Assembly: GCF_023242315.1 (NCBI RefSeq)
Contig: NZ_JALLIY010000007.1
Coordinates: forward strand, 1 to 64,000
DNA length: 64,000 nt
Direction: 5' to 3'
Source of the DNA: Pseudomonas sp. MWU13-2105
Lineage (GTDB): Bacteria > Pseudomonadota > Gammaproteobacteria > Pseudomonadales > Pseudomonadaceae
Both the position numbers and the translations under genes were made by a program. The notes under the pieces are model-generated. The model searched no databases and had not been told where the DNA came from. It worked only from the letters and a program-made list of their open reading frames with translations. Within the stretch, counting starts at the first letter, position 1. Each line of letters begins with the position of its first letter. Positions 26,702 to 33,890 of this stretch are shown here, piece by piece.

Positions 26702-26803
26702 TGTCATCGCTGGCAAGCCAGCTCCTACACGACCTGCGTCGGTTACCACATTTGCCACACCGCCACCCACCTGTGGGAGCCTGGCTTGCCGGCGATGACG
26801 TCA
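26702..26803. repeat. REP pair (REPIN-like) after cobS
   Basis: ATCGCTGGCAAGCCAGCTCC at about 26706 and its inverted counterpart GGGAGCCTGGCTTGCCGGCG at about 26776 flank about 50 bp. This is the arrangement of paired REP units in pseudomonads. Confidence 0.65.
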
Positions 26804-26833
26804 GCCGCCACACCACTGATCTATCGTTCAAAC

Positions 26834-26864
26834 TTGTTTTCACTGTGTTACGGGTATATACACA
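26834..26864 (+). promoter_or_regulatory. Promoter/operator of the marR gene
   Basis: CGGGTATATACACA (26851-26864) matches the left 11 bases of the perfect palindrome upstream of the MFS gene. TTGTTT (26834) and TATACA (26857) with a 17-bp spacer would place the transcript start at or next to the ATG at 26869, so the mRNA may be leaderless. No Shine-Dalgarno sequence is visible. Confidence 0.45.
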
Positions 26865-26868
26865 CACC

Positions 26869-27282
26869 ATGTTATCGACCGATTGCTTATGCATCAGCCT
26901 GCGTCGCGCCGCTCGTGGCGTCAGCAGGCATTACGACGGCGCTCTCGACGGCTTCGGGATCAACGTCGCCCAGTATTCTCTGTTGTGTAATCTCAAGCGT
27001 CTCGACCAGCCGAGCATTTCCAGCCTGGCCGAAGCCATGGGCCTGGATCGCAGTACCCTCGGGCGTAACCTGCGGGTGCTGGAGTGTGATGGCCTGGTGG
27101 CCCTGACCGAGGGCGCCGACCAGCGTAACCGCCTGGTCCGGCTCACCGACGCCGGGGCCGAGCGACTGGTGGCCGCCGAGCCTGCCTGGGAAGCCTCGCA
27201 GCAGCGTCTGGTGGAGCGTCTCGGGGAAGAAAAGCGCGCGACCCTGCTGGCCTTGCTGGAAGAGTTGGCAAGCGGCGAGTAA
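26869..27282 (+). CDS. MarR family transcriptional regulator
   Basis: The 137-residue protein starts at the ATG at 26869. The winged-helix domain shows NVAQYSLLCNLKRLDQPSISSLAEAM, then LDRSTLGRNLRVLECDGLV and the wing LTEGADQRNRLVRLTDAGAERL. MarR dimers usually repress a neighbouring transporter and release it on ligand binding. The CGGGTATATAC sites before this gene and before the MFS gene are likely its operators, giving autoregulation and control of the exporter. The ligand is unknown. Confidence 0.85.
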   Translation: MLSTDCLCISLRRAARGVSRHYDGALDGFGINVAQYSLLCNLKRLDQPSISSLAEAMGLDRSTLGRNLRVLECDGLVALTEGADQRNRLVRLTDAGAERLVAAEPAWEASQQRLVERLGEEKRATLLALLEELASGE

Positions 27283-27294
27283 TCGCCGTTTTAT

Positions 27295-27323
27295 TTGAAT
27301 AAAGCGGGTATATACCCGTTAAT
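27295..27323 (+). promoter_or_regulatory. MFS gene promoter with MarR-type palindrome
   Basis: CGGGTATATACCCG (27305-27318) is a perfect 14-bp palindrome. It fills the spacer between TTGAAT (27295-27300) and GTTAAT (27318-27323), which are 17 bp apart. Binding of a repressor here would block RNA polymerase. Confidence 0.55.
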
Positions 27324-27334
27324 GGAGCATAACA

Positions 27335-28543
27335 ATGACATCGATGTGGCGTGCCAGTGGCTGGATTTTGCTCGGGAGCGCGCTGATTCTCGCGCTGTCC
27401 CTTGGGATACGGCACGGTTTCGGGCTGTTCCTGCCGCCCATGAGCGCGCAGTTCGGCTGGGGCCGCGAGGTGTTCGCCTTTGCCATCGCCTTGCAGAACC
27501 TGATCTGGGGGCTGGCCCAGCCTTTCACCGGGGCCCTGGCCGATCGTTTCGGTGCGGCGAAAGTGGTGGTGATCGGTGGCGTGCTCTACGCCGTCGGACT
27601 GTTCTGCATGGGCTTGTCCGACTCCGCCCTGAGCCTGTCCCTGAGTGCCGGCCTGCTGATCGGTATCGGCCTGTCGGGGACCTCGTTCTCGGTGATCCTC
27701 GGTGTGGTCGGGCGCGCTGTGCCGCCGGAGAAGCGCAGCATGGCCATGGGCATCGCCAGTGCCGCCGGGTCTTTCGGTCAGTTCGCCATGCTGCCGGGGA
27801 CCCTGGGGTTGATCGGCTGGCTCGGCTGGTCGACGGCGTTGCTGGTGTTGGGCGTGCTGGTGGCGCTGATCGTGCCGTTGGTGGGCCTGCTCAAGGACAA
27901 GCCGCTGCCCAAGTTCGAGGGCGAGCAGACCCTGTCCGAGGCGCTGCGCGAGGCCTGTTCCCATTCCGGCTTCTGGTTGCTGGCGTTCGGTTTTTTTGTC
28001 TGCGGTTTCCAGGTGGTATTCATCGGCGTGCACCTGCCGGCCTACCTGGTCGACCAGCATCTGCCGGCCACCGTCGGCACCACGGTGCTGGCGCTGATCG
28101 GCCTGTTCAATATCTTCGGCACCTACACCGCCGGCTGGCTCGGCGGCAGGATGTCCAAGCCACGCCTGTTGACTGCCCTGTACCTGGCGCGGGCGGTGGT
28201 GATCGTGGTGTTTCTCTGGGTGCCGGTCACGCAATTCAGCGCCTACCTGTTCGGCATGGCGATGGGGTTTCTCTGGCTGTCGACGGTGCCCCTGACCAAC
28301 GGCACCGTGGCGACCCTGTTCGGCGTGCGCAATCTCTCCATGCTCGGTGGGATCGTGTTTCTCTTCCACCAGTTGGGGGCTTTCCTTGGCGGTTGGCTGG
28401 GTGGAGTGGTGTATGACCATACCGGCAGCTACGACTTGATCTGGCAGGTCTCGATCCTTCTGAGCCTGCTCGCTGCGGCTTTGAACTGGCCGGTGCGTGA
28501 GCGGCCCGTGGCGCGGTTGCAGGCGCAGGCAGGCCTGGCATGA
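27335..28543 (+). CDS. MFS transporter
   Basis: The 402-residue inner-membrane protein has 12 predicted helices. Motif A is in loop 2-3 (GALADRFGAAKVVVIGG). The N-terminal half GWILLGSALILALSLGIRHGFGLF resembles the oxalate/formate or YbfB-like antiporter group of MFS proteins. The start at 27335 follows GGAG of AATGGAGC at about 27322-27328. It is presumably repressed by the adjacent MarR protein. The substrate is unknown. Confidence 0.85.
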   Translation: MTSMWRASGWILLGSALILALSLGIRHGFGLFLPPMSAQFGWGREVFAFAIALQNLIWGLAQPFTGALADRFGAAKVVVIGGVLYAVGLFCMGLSDSALSLSLSAGLLIGIGLSGTSFSVILGVVGRAVPPEKRSMAMGIASAAGSFGQFAMLPGTLGLIGWLGWSTALLVLGVLVALIVPLVGLLKDKPLPKFEGEQTLSEALREACSHSGFWLLAFGFFVCGFQVVFIGVHLPAYLVDQHLPATVGTTVLALIGLFNIFGTYTAGWLGGRMSKPRLLTALYLARAVVIVVFLWVPVTQFSAYLFGMAMGFLWLSTVPLTNGTVATLFGVRNLSMLGGIVFLFHQLGAFLGGWLGGVVYDHTGSYDLIWQVSILLSLLAAALNWPVRERPVARLQAQAGLA

Positions 28544-28662
28544 GTGGCTTCTGGTCGCGGCTGCTGGCCCTGGCGCTGATCGCCTTGCTGCTGGCGTTGT
28601 CCTGGTGGGGCTGGCACCAGGGCGGGTTGGCGTTGATGCAGTTGGGCATGGGCGCTTGCTAG
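28540..28662 (+). CDS. 40-residue membrane microprotein coupled to the MFS gene
   Basis: An ATG at 28540 overlaps the MFS stop codon (ATGA) and opens 40 codons ending with TAG at 28660-28662. The product is one hydrophobic helix (LLALALIALLLALSWWGW) followed by a short tail. The next element is a strong terminator, so the frame fits neatly as the last gene of the operon. It may be a small partner of the transporter. That role is inference. Confidence 0.55.
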   Translation: MSGFWSRLLALALIALLLALSWWGWHQGGLALMQLGMGAC

Positions 28663-28669
28663 GGGCAAT

Positions 28670-28703
28670 AAAAAACCCGCATCAGACGATGCGGGTTTTT
28701 TCT
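28670..28703. terminator. Bidirectional terminator between the MFS operon and the fadL-type gene
   Basis: AAAAAACCCGCATC-AGAC-GATGCGGGTTTTTT is a perfect stem with A and T tracts. It serves the plus-strand operon and the convergent porin gene. Confidence 0.85.
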
Positions 28704-28737
28704 ATCCAGCTAACGAGCGGTTCAGCTTCGTCGTGAA

Positions 28738-30015
28738 TCAGAACTTGTACGTAGCGCCCAGGCCATAGCCCCATGCGCTGTTTTCGTACTTGGCGTTGTA
28801 GCTGGCTAGCGCGTTGGACTTACTCACGTTGATGTCCTCTTCCTTGAGATAGGAAATGGCGCCGTCGATGGTCAGATTTTCGTTAACGGCATAACCGGCA
28901 CCGAAGCTGATGATCGTACGGTCACCGGTAGGAATACGCGGCGAACGGTCCGTGTTGTTGGTTGGCGACTGGTCGAAGGTCAGGCCGGTGCGCAGAACCC
29001 ACTGTTTGCTCAACTGGTAGGAAGTACCCACGGCATACGCCCAGGTGTCGTGCCAGTTTTGTGGTTCGGTGATGGTGCCGAAAAGCGACGGGGAAGCAAC
29101 ACCGCCCGCAGCCGCTGTCACTCCTTCGTTATTGACCGTAATGTCCTTCAGGCGGCTCCAGCGAGTCCAGGTGGTACCCGCATAGAGTTTCCAGGCGTCC
29201 GACATGTCCTGGGTGACCGACAGGTCATAGGATTCCGGTGTCGCGATTTTCAACGAAGCGTTATAGCGATTGCTGTTGACGATGCCTGTAAGCGCGGTAG
29301 GCGCGGTGATCTGCGTGTGCCCCTCTAAATCGTAATTTACCTTCGAGTGATAGGTCAGGCCTACACGCGTGGTATCGGTGGCCTGGACCAGCACGCCGAG
29401 GTTGAAGCCCAGGGCAGTGTCGTCTCCCTTGAGCTTGACGTTGACGTCCGAAACCAGAGGGTTAAGCGTCAGATCCGATTGCAGTTCACCGGAAATGCGG
29501 TTGATGGTCGGGCCGAAACCAACCGATACCTTGTCGTTAAAGGCATAGCTGATGGTTGGCTGGAAGGTCACGACCTTGACTTCGCTCTTGCTGCCGAAGG
29601 CGCGGCCCTGGAAGTTGGCGCCGTAGTTGGTGACCAGCCCGAAGGGGGCGTAGGCACCAAAGCCGATCGACCATTGATCGTTGAGCTGGTTGGTATAGAA
29701 CAGCATCGGCACTGTGGTGAACGGAACCATGTCGCCGTCGTTCTGGCCCCGTGAGCGACCACTGACGTCCTTGATATCGGTTGAAGCATCGATGGAGGCA
29801 GCGCCAACGGTGATTTGTTGGCCCTTGAGGCGGGACATACCGGCAGGGTTACCGTAGATAGTGCTTGGATCGTCGGCAGAAGAAGATCGACCTGCGAAAC
29901 CGGTCCCCATCCCGCTGATGCTCTGTTCGTTGAGGGCAAAGCCACTCGCGAACAACTGGGTGGATGCCAGAGCAACGGCGAGGCTGAGTGTGGTCTTGAG
30001 CATTACTTTTTTCAT
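28738..30015 (-). CDS. OmpP1/FadL/TodX family outer-membrane transporter
   Basis: The 425-residue protein has a signal peptide (MKKVMLKTTLSLAVALASTQLFAS). The FadL signature follows: SGFALNEQSISGMGTGFAGRSS and DDPSTIYGNPAGMSRLKG. The rest alternates polar and aromatic beta-strands and ends in AWGYGLGATYKF with a terminal Phe, as expected for a BamA substrate. The family imports long-chain fatty acids or hydrophobic compounds across the outer membrane. The exact substrate is not predictable. Confidence 0.9.
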   Translation of the reverse strand: MKKVMLKTTLSLAVALASTQLFASGFALNEQSISGMGTGFAGRSSSADDPSTIYGNPAGMSRLKGQQITVGAASIDASTDIKDVSGRSRGQNDGDMVPFTTVPMLFYTNQLNDQWSIGFGAYAPFGLVTNYGANFQGRAFGSKSEVKVVTFQPTISYAFNDKVSVGFGPTINRISGELQSDLTLNPLVSDVNVKLKGDDTALGFNLGVLVQATDTTRVGLTYHSKVNYDLEGHTQITAPTALTGIVNSNRYNASLKIATPESYDLSVTQDMSDAWKLYAGTTWTRWSRLKDITVNNEGVTAAAGGVASPSLFGTITEPQNWHDTWAYAVGTSYQLSKQWVLRTGLTFDQSPTNNTDRSPRIPTGDRTIISFGAGYAVNENLTIDGAISYLKEEDINVSKSNALASYNAKYENSAWGYGLGATYKF

Positions 30016-30159
30016 TATTAGAACTCCGTGGTGATCACCGTGGCGAAAACTACCAACATTTTCGCTTCGGCGCTATAGGCTGAATTACCGGAGATAGAGC
30101 GGTTTTGTAGGACAATCCGACCAAAATCGGTGGGTTTTTCCAGAAACTCGGTATTGGCT

Positions 30160-30642
30160 CTAACAGGCGATCGGAGTGACCGATGAGTCACAACTGCGCC
30201 AGGCGCGAGTGAAGTCCCTTAAACGTCCTTGTGGCTGGAAAGTCTGTCGCCAGATCCGCGCCATACCGAGCAGATCGTCGATGGCGGGCAGGTGTGGGTG
30301 GTGTTCTTCCACCAGCAGCCAGGCGATGGCGGTGGAATAACGCAAATTCACCGCGAGTTCGAGATTCGGGCTGCTTAAAAAAGCGTGCTGGCTGGCCAGG
30401 CCGCGAACCAGGCTGGCCAATTCCGGGTCCGGGGCCAGGTAGCGGTCCCATAGCGCGGCATGGCGGCCCTCGTCGATGCAGTACAGGCCGTGGCCGCGAC
30501 GGTCGTGCAGGGCCGAGCCGAGGTCCGACTGGCTGGCGGCGATGCCCAGCAGCAGCGCTTCGGCGCTCAGGCTGTGGCGACCCAGGTACAGCAGGGTCGG
30601 ACGAATCACATAAAGGCGCAGTTCCCTGGCGGCGATACCCAT
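30160..30642 (-). CDS. Conserved hypothetical protein
   Basis: The 160-residue protein starts MGIAARELRLYVIRPTLLYLGRHS and contains AEALLLGIAASQSDLGSAL, GHGLYCIDEGRHAALWDRYLA and AIDDLLGMARIWRQTFQP. It lacks a signal peptide. It looks like a small helical cytosolic protein. I believe homologues are common next to fadL-type genes in Pseudomonas, but the function is unknown. Confidence 0.65.
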   Translation of the reverse strand: MGIAARELRLYVIRPTLLYLGRHSLSAEALLLGIAASQSDLGSALHDRRGHGLYCIDEGRHAALWDRYLAPDPELASLVRGLASQHAFLSSPNLELAVNLRYSTAIAWLLVEEHHPHLPAIDDLLGMARIWRQTFQPQGRLRDFTRAWRSCDSSVTPIAC

Positions 30643-30877
30643 GACACCCTCGATGCTCCTGCCGTGATCGGCGATTTCTTATTGGTCGGCGTGGCCTGGC
30701 CCCAGGTAGCGGTGGAGGCGTTCAGGCCCGCCGGAAGCGGCCCGGGCCGCTTGAGTTGAAGTGTAGTGTCATATCTTTGCTGTAAAGGTCTGTTTTTAAA
30801 ATATTTAGGCCATGAGCACCCGGCTTATATATTTATTCGTACTTAGTCATACAGCCAAAATCGCGAAACTTCAGGCA
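30643..30877. other. AT-rich intergenic region
   Basis: No gene is supported. The stretch at about 30755-30850 is strongly AT-rich and should include the promoter of the minus-strand gene ending at 30160. Confidence 0.35.
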
Positions 30878-30911
30878 ATAAAAAGCCCGGCAACCAAGGC
30901 CGGGCTTTTGG
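30878..30911. terminator. Terminator of the small minus-strand gene
   Basis: AAAAGCCCGGC-AACCAAG-GCCGGGCTTTT forms a strong hairpin with flanking A and T runs. It sits about 20 nt downstream of the gene at 30932. Confidence 0.8.
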
Positions 30912-30931
30912 GTTACAGCTTGTTTCGAACT

Positions 30932-31156
30932 TCAGGCAACCAGGGCTTGGCGCGTGCGTTCGATGACCGCCTGCAGCGGTTCGGCGCTGGAATACTGGTC
31001 CGGATACAAGCGTTCGCTGTGACGAGCGATACCGTGTTCGTTGACCAGCGTGAAGCTGAAGCAGCCTTTGCGAGCGGCCATGATCAGGCAGTTCATCGGT
31101 GCGAAGGCGTTGGTCAGGGTGCGAATGGCGTCCTGGGTATGGATTTGAGTCGACAT
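30932..31156 (-). CDS. Small conserved protein, DUF3509-like
   Basis: The chosen ATG at 31156 gives 74 residues (MSTQIHTQDAIRTLTNAFAP). The product is a single alpha/beta domain with RKGCFSFTLVNEHGIARHSERL and a C-terminal helix PLQAVIERTRQALVA. The pattern resembles the DUF3509 family of small Pseudomonas proteins, from memory only. A start at 31177 would add seven residues. Confidence 0.55.
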   Translation of the reverse strand: MSTQIHTQDAIRTLTNAFAPMNCLIMAARKGCFSFTLVNEHGIARHSERLYPDQYSSAEPLQAVIERTRQALVA

Positions 31157-32216
31157 AATTATTAGGTGTTCCTGCAAATGACACGGAATCTGATCCGTGC
31201 AACGTTAAAACGTTCCAGTAGCGTCGAACCATTATGGATCGGACGAAGAACCTGACTGGAACAAAGCCGCCAGTTGAAGCGCATGAAAGTGAGTGGCGCT
31301 TGGGCTGGCAGGTAGGTACTTAGGAGGGCAGGCAATCACAACAAGGGCTAAGGTTCTGGGCCCGGGGTGAAGATCCTGATCAATCATGCAGGTTGGTTCG
31401 GTCAGAGTAATCAGTTTCGGCAGCCGCCTTTCATAAGGCTGTGCTGGAGAAGATCTACCTGGAAACCATCGAGGGGCCGATCCCTTTTTCGAGCGACTGA
31501 TCCATTTTGGAGAGTGCTTGTGCGGGAGTGTTCGACCAGAATTGACTTTCAGCTTGGTACTAACGGTGCGGATACTATCGCATTGAAACGGATAAGGGAA
31601 GTATGTTAGCAAAAAATGTTGTTCAAGCCGCTGCCTGGGCGCCGAGGCACGATCCCGCTGGTGGAAGGCCGCACGAAAGAGGGCGACGTACCGGCGCCAG
31701 AGGCGGCGCTGGAGAGCGGAAGGCCGGGGCTGTGCAAAAAAGGTGCGTCGATATAACCGTTATCGCACTACTTGTGCACAATCGGGCCAGGGCTTGTCAC
31801 CTGACTGTCATCTGCGCAATCTGTCCCTCGAATGCCTGTATCGCAAATACAAGTCAATGAAAAATATCGTCTTTTTTTATTGGTGAAAAAATCGACAGTT
31901 TGACTGCGAGCCCCATTCCATGCGGCTTTGCGAGGGTTGGGAAGGGGTTGTCCACTGAGTTATCCACAGCTTCTGTGGATTGTCCCAAGCGCTTGCTCTA
32001 GCACGGGCATGCCGGGTTTTTTCGGCTTTACCCGTACGAAAAACAGCGTAGAGTGGCGCGCCCTGCGATCTGGCGCGCAGTGCTACATGAAATTTCGCTT
32101 GGACTCCTTGCCCCTGTCCAGGGCCTATACGATTTCTCCCCGGGCCGAACTGTCCATCGCCGACCACGTTCGTTACCCTTGATTCTTTACAATTCGTTGG
32201 CACCTTGGGAGTCCTT
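31157..32216. other. 1.06-kb region without a supported gene
   Basis: Several short ORFs exist on both strands but none has family signatures or good starts. A 46-codon frame at 31616-31756 (MLFKPLPGRRGTIPLVEGRT) is the best-looking but is weak. A consensus DnaA box TTATCCACA lies at 31960-31968 inside an 8-bp inverted repeat (31962-31980). The 3' part includes the rmuC promoter region. Confidence 0.4.
31960..31980. promoter_or_regulatory. DnaA-box-containing inverted repeat
   Basis: ATCCACAG-CTT-CTGTGGAT (31962-31980) is preceded by TT, which makes a full TTATCCACA box. It lies about 240 bp upstream of rmuC. It may titrate DnaA or act as a hairpin. Confidence 0.4.
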
Positions 32217-33695
32217 ATGGCGTTGGATCTGACCAGTCTCTTGCTCGGTTTGGCGGGGGCGGCGCTGCCGTTGCTGGTGCTGGCCTGGCAGTTGCAGCGC
32301 CGGGCGAGTGCCGCCCAGGCCGAATGGGCGCTGCTGGACGAGCGTTTGAGCAGTGCCCGCCTGGCGGCGGAGGGGCTCGGCGCGCAGTTGGATGCCTGTC
32401 GTGACGAGGTCAGCGACCTGAGCCAGGCCAATACGCTCAAGCAGGCGGAACTGGCGGCGTTGCGCCGGGAAGTCGAGCTGCTGCAGATCGAGCGTGACAA
32501 CGCCCGTGACGCCGCCCATGCCTGGAACCTCGAACGCGCCCAGAAAGAGGCCGAGCTGCGCCGCCTGGATGCCCAGGCGGCGTCGTTGAGCGCCGAGCTG
32601 CGCGAGCAGCAGGACAGCCATCAGCAGCGCCTGGACGACCTGCAAGGCTCGCGCGATGAGCTGCGCGCGCAGTTTGCCGAACTGGCTGGAAAGATCTTCG
32701 ACGAGCGCGAGGCGCGTTTTGCCGAAAACAGCCAGCAACGCCTCGGACAATTGCTCGACCCGTTGAAGGAGCGCATCCAGTCCTTTGAAAAGCGTGTGGA
32801 AGAGAGTTATCAACAGGAAGCTCGCGAGCGTTTCTCCCTGGGCAAGGAACTGGAGCGCCTGCAACAGCTGAACCTGCGCCTGAGCGATGAGGCGACCAAC
32901 CTGACCCGCGCGCTCAAGGGGCAGAAGACCCAGGGTAACTGGGGCGAATTGATTCTCGAACGGGTGCTTGAGCATGCCGGGCTGGAAAAGGGTCGTGAGT
33001 ACCAGACCCAGGTCAGCCTGAAAGGGCCGGACGGCGAGCGTTTCCAGCCGGATGTGCTGATCCTGTTGCCGGGTGACAAGCAGGTGGTGGTGGACTCCAA
33101 GGTCAGCCTGACCGCCTATCAGCAATACGTCGGCGCCGACGACGAGGTGATCGGCCAGGCGGCGCTCAAGCAGCATGTGCTGTCGCTGCGCAATCATGTG
33201 AAGGGCCTGGCCGGCAAGGACTACAAGCGTCTCGAAGGCTTGCACAGCCTGGATTTCGTCTTGCTCTTCGTGCCCATCGAAGCGGCGTTTTCGGCGGCCT
33301 TGCAGGCTGAGCCGAACCTGTTCCAGGAAGCTTTCGACCGCAATATCGTGATTGTCAGCCCGACCACCTTGCTTGCTACCTTGCGGGTGATCGACAGCCT
33401 CTGGAAACAGGAACGGCAGAGCCAGAACGCCCGGGAAATCGCCGAGCGCGCCGGTTGGCTGTATGACAAGTTCGTGTTGTTCATCCAGGACCTGGATGAG
33501 GTCGGCAGTCGCCTCCAGCAACTGGACAAGGCCTACGCCGCCGCCCGCAACAAGTTGACGGACGGACGTGGCAACCTGGTCAGCCGCAGCGAACAGCTCA
33601 AGTTGTTGGGCGCGCGGGCGAGCAAGAGCCTGCCGGCGGAGTTGCTGGAGCGGGCGATGACCGATGAAAATGGTGTGGTCGAGTTGCCGGAGTAA
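32217..33695 (+). CDS. rmuC: DNA recombination protein RmuC
   Basis: RmuC limits inversion and recombination at repeats. The 492-residue protein has an N-terminal membrane helix (LTSLLLGLAGAALPLLVLAWQL), then a long coiled coil (about residues 35-230). The conserved C-terminal nuclease-like domain shows QGNWGELILERVLEHAGLEKG, FQPDVLILLPGDKQVVVDSKVSL and LDFVLLFVPIEAAF. The ATG at 32217 is preceded by GGGAG. The length fits the family. Confidence 0.92.
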   Translation: MALDLTSLLLGLAGAALPLLVLAWQLQRRASAAQAEWALLDERLSSARLAAEGLGAQLDACRDEVSDLSQANTLKQAELAALRREVELLQIERDNARDAAHAWNLERAQKEAELRRLDAQAASLSAELREQQDSHQQRLDDLQGSRDELRAQFAELAGKIFDEREARFAENSQQRLGQLLDPLKERIQSFEKRVEESYQQEARERFSLGKELERLQQLNLRLSDEATNLTRALKGQKTQGNWGELILERVLEHAGLEKGREYQTQVSLKGPDGERFQPDVLILLPGDKQVVVDSKVSLTAYQQYVGADDEVIGQAALKQHVLSLRNHVKGLAGKDYKRLEGLHSLDFVLLFVPIEAAFSAALQAEPNLFQEAFDRNIVIVSPTTLLATLRVIDSLWKQERQSQNAREIAERAGWLYDKFVLFIQDLDEVGSRLQQLDKAYAAARNKLTDGRGNLVSRSEQLKLLGARASKSLPAELLERAMTDENGVVELPE

Positions 33696-33720
33696 TGGTT
33701 CTTCAAGCCCGAGCCCAGAC

Positions 33721-33870
33721 TTGTGGCGAGCGGGCTTGCCCGCGTTGGGCTGCAAAGCAGCCCTGAAATCAGCGACTTCATTGTGTCAGGCAGAACGCAA
33801 TCACAGGTTTTACGACTGCTTCACAGTCGAGCGCGGCGGTGCGGCGTCCCGACAATCCCGCTCGCCACAA
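33721..33870. repeat. Long REP doublet (TGTGGCGAGCGGGCTTGCCCGC type)
   Basis: Two REP units in opposite orientation (TGTGGCGAGCGGGCTTGCCC at the left and CCCGCTCGCCACAA at the right) flank a variable core that includes GCGACTGCTTC-like sequence. Similar doublets lie at 51338-51471 and 57058-57192. It sits between convergent rmuC and the sensor kinase gene. Confidence 0.8.
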
Positions 33871-33890
33871 GTGAGTCCCGGTGCGTACCT

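Noticed and set aside
31603-31860. Short ORFs in the gap before rmuC, including a 46-codon frame at 31616
   Set aside because: No ribosome-binding site, no motif and no operon context. Mentioned only in the region note.
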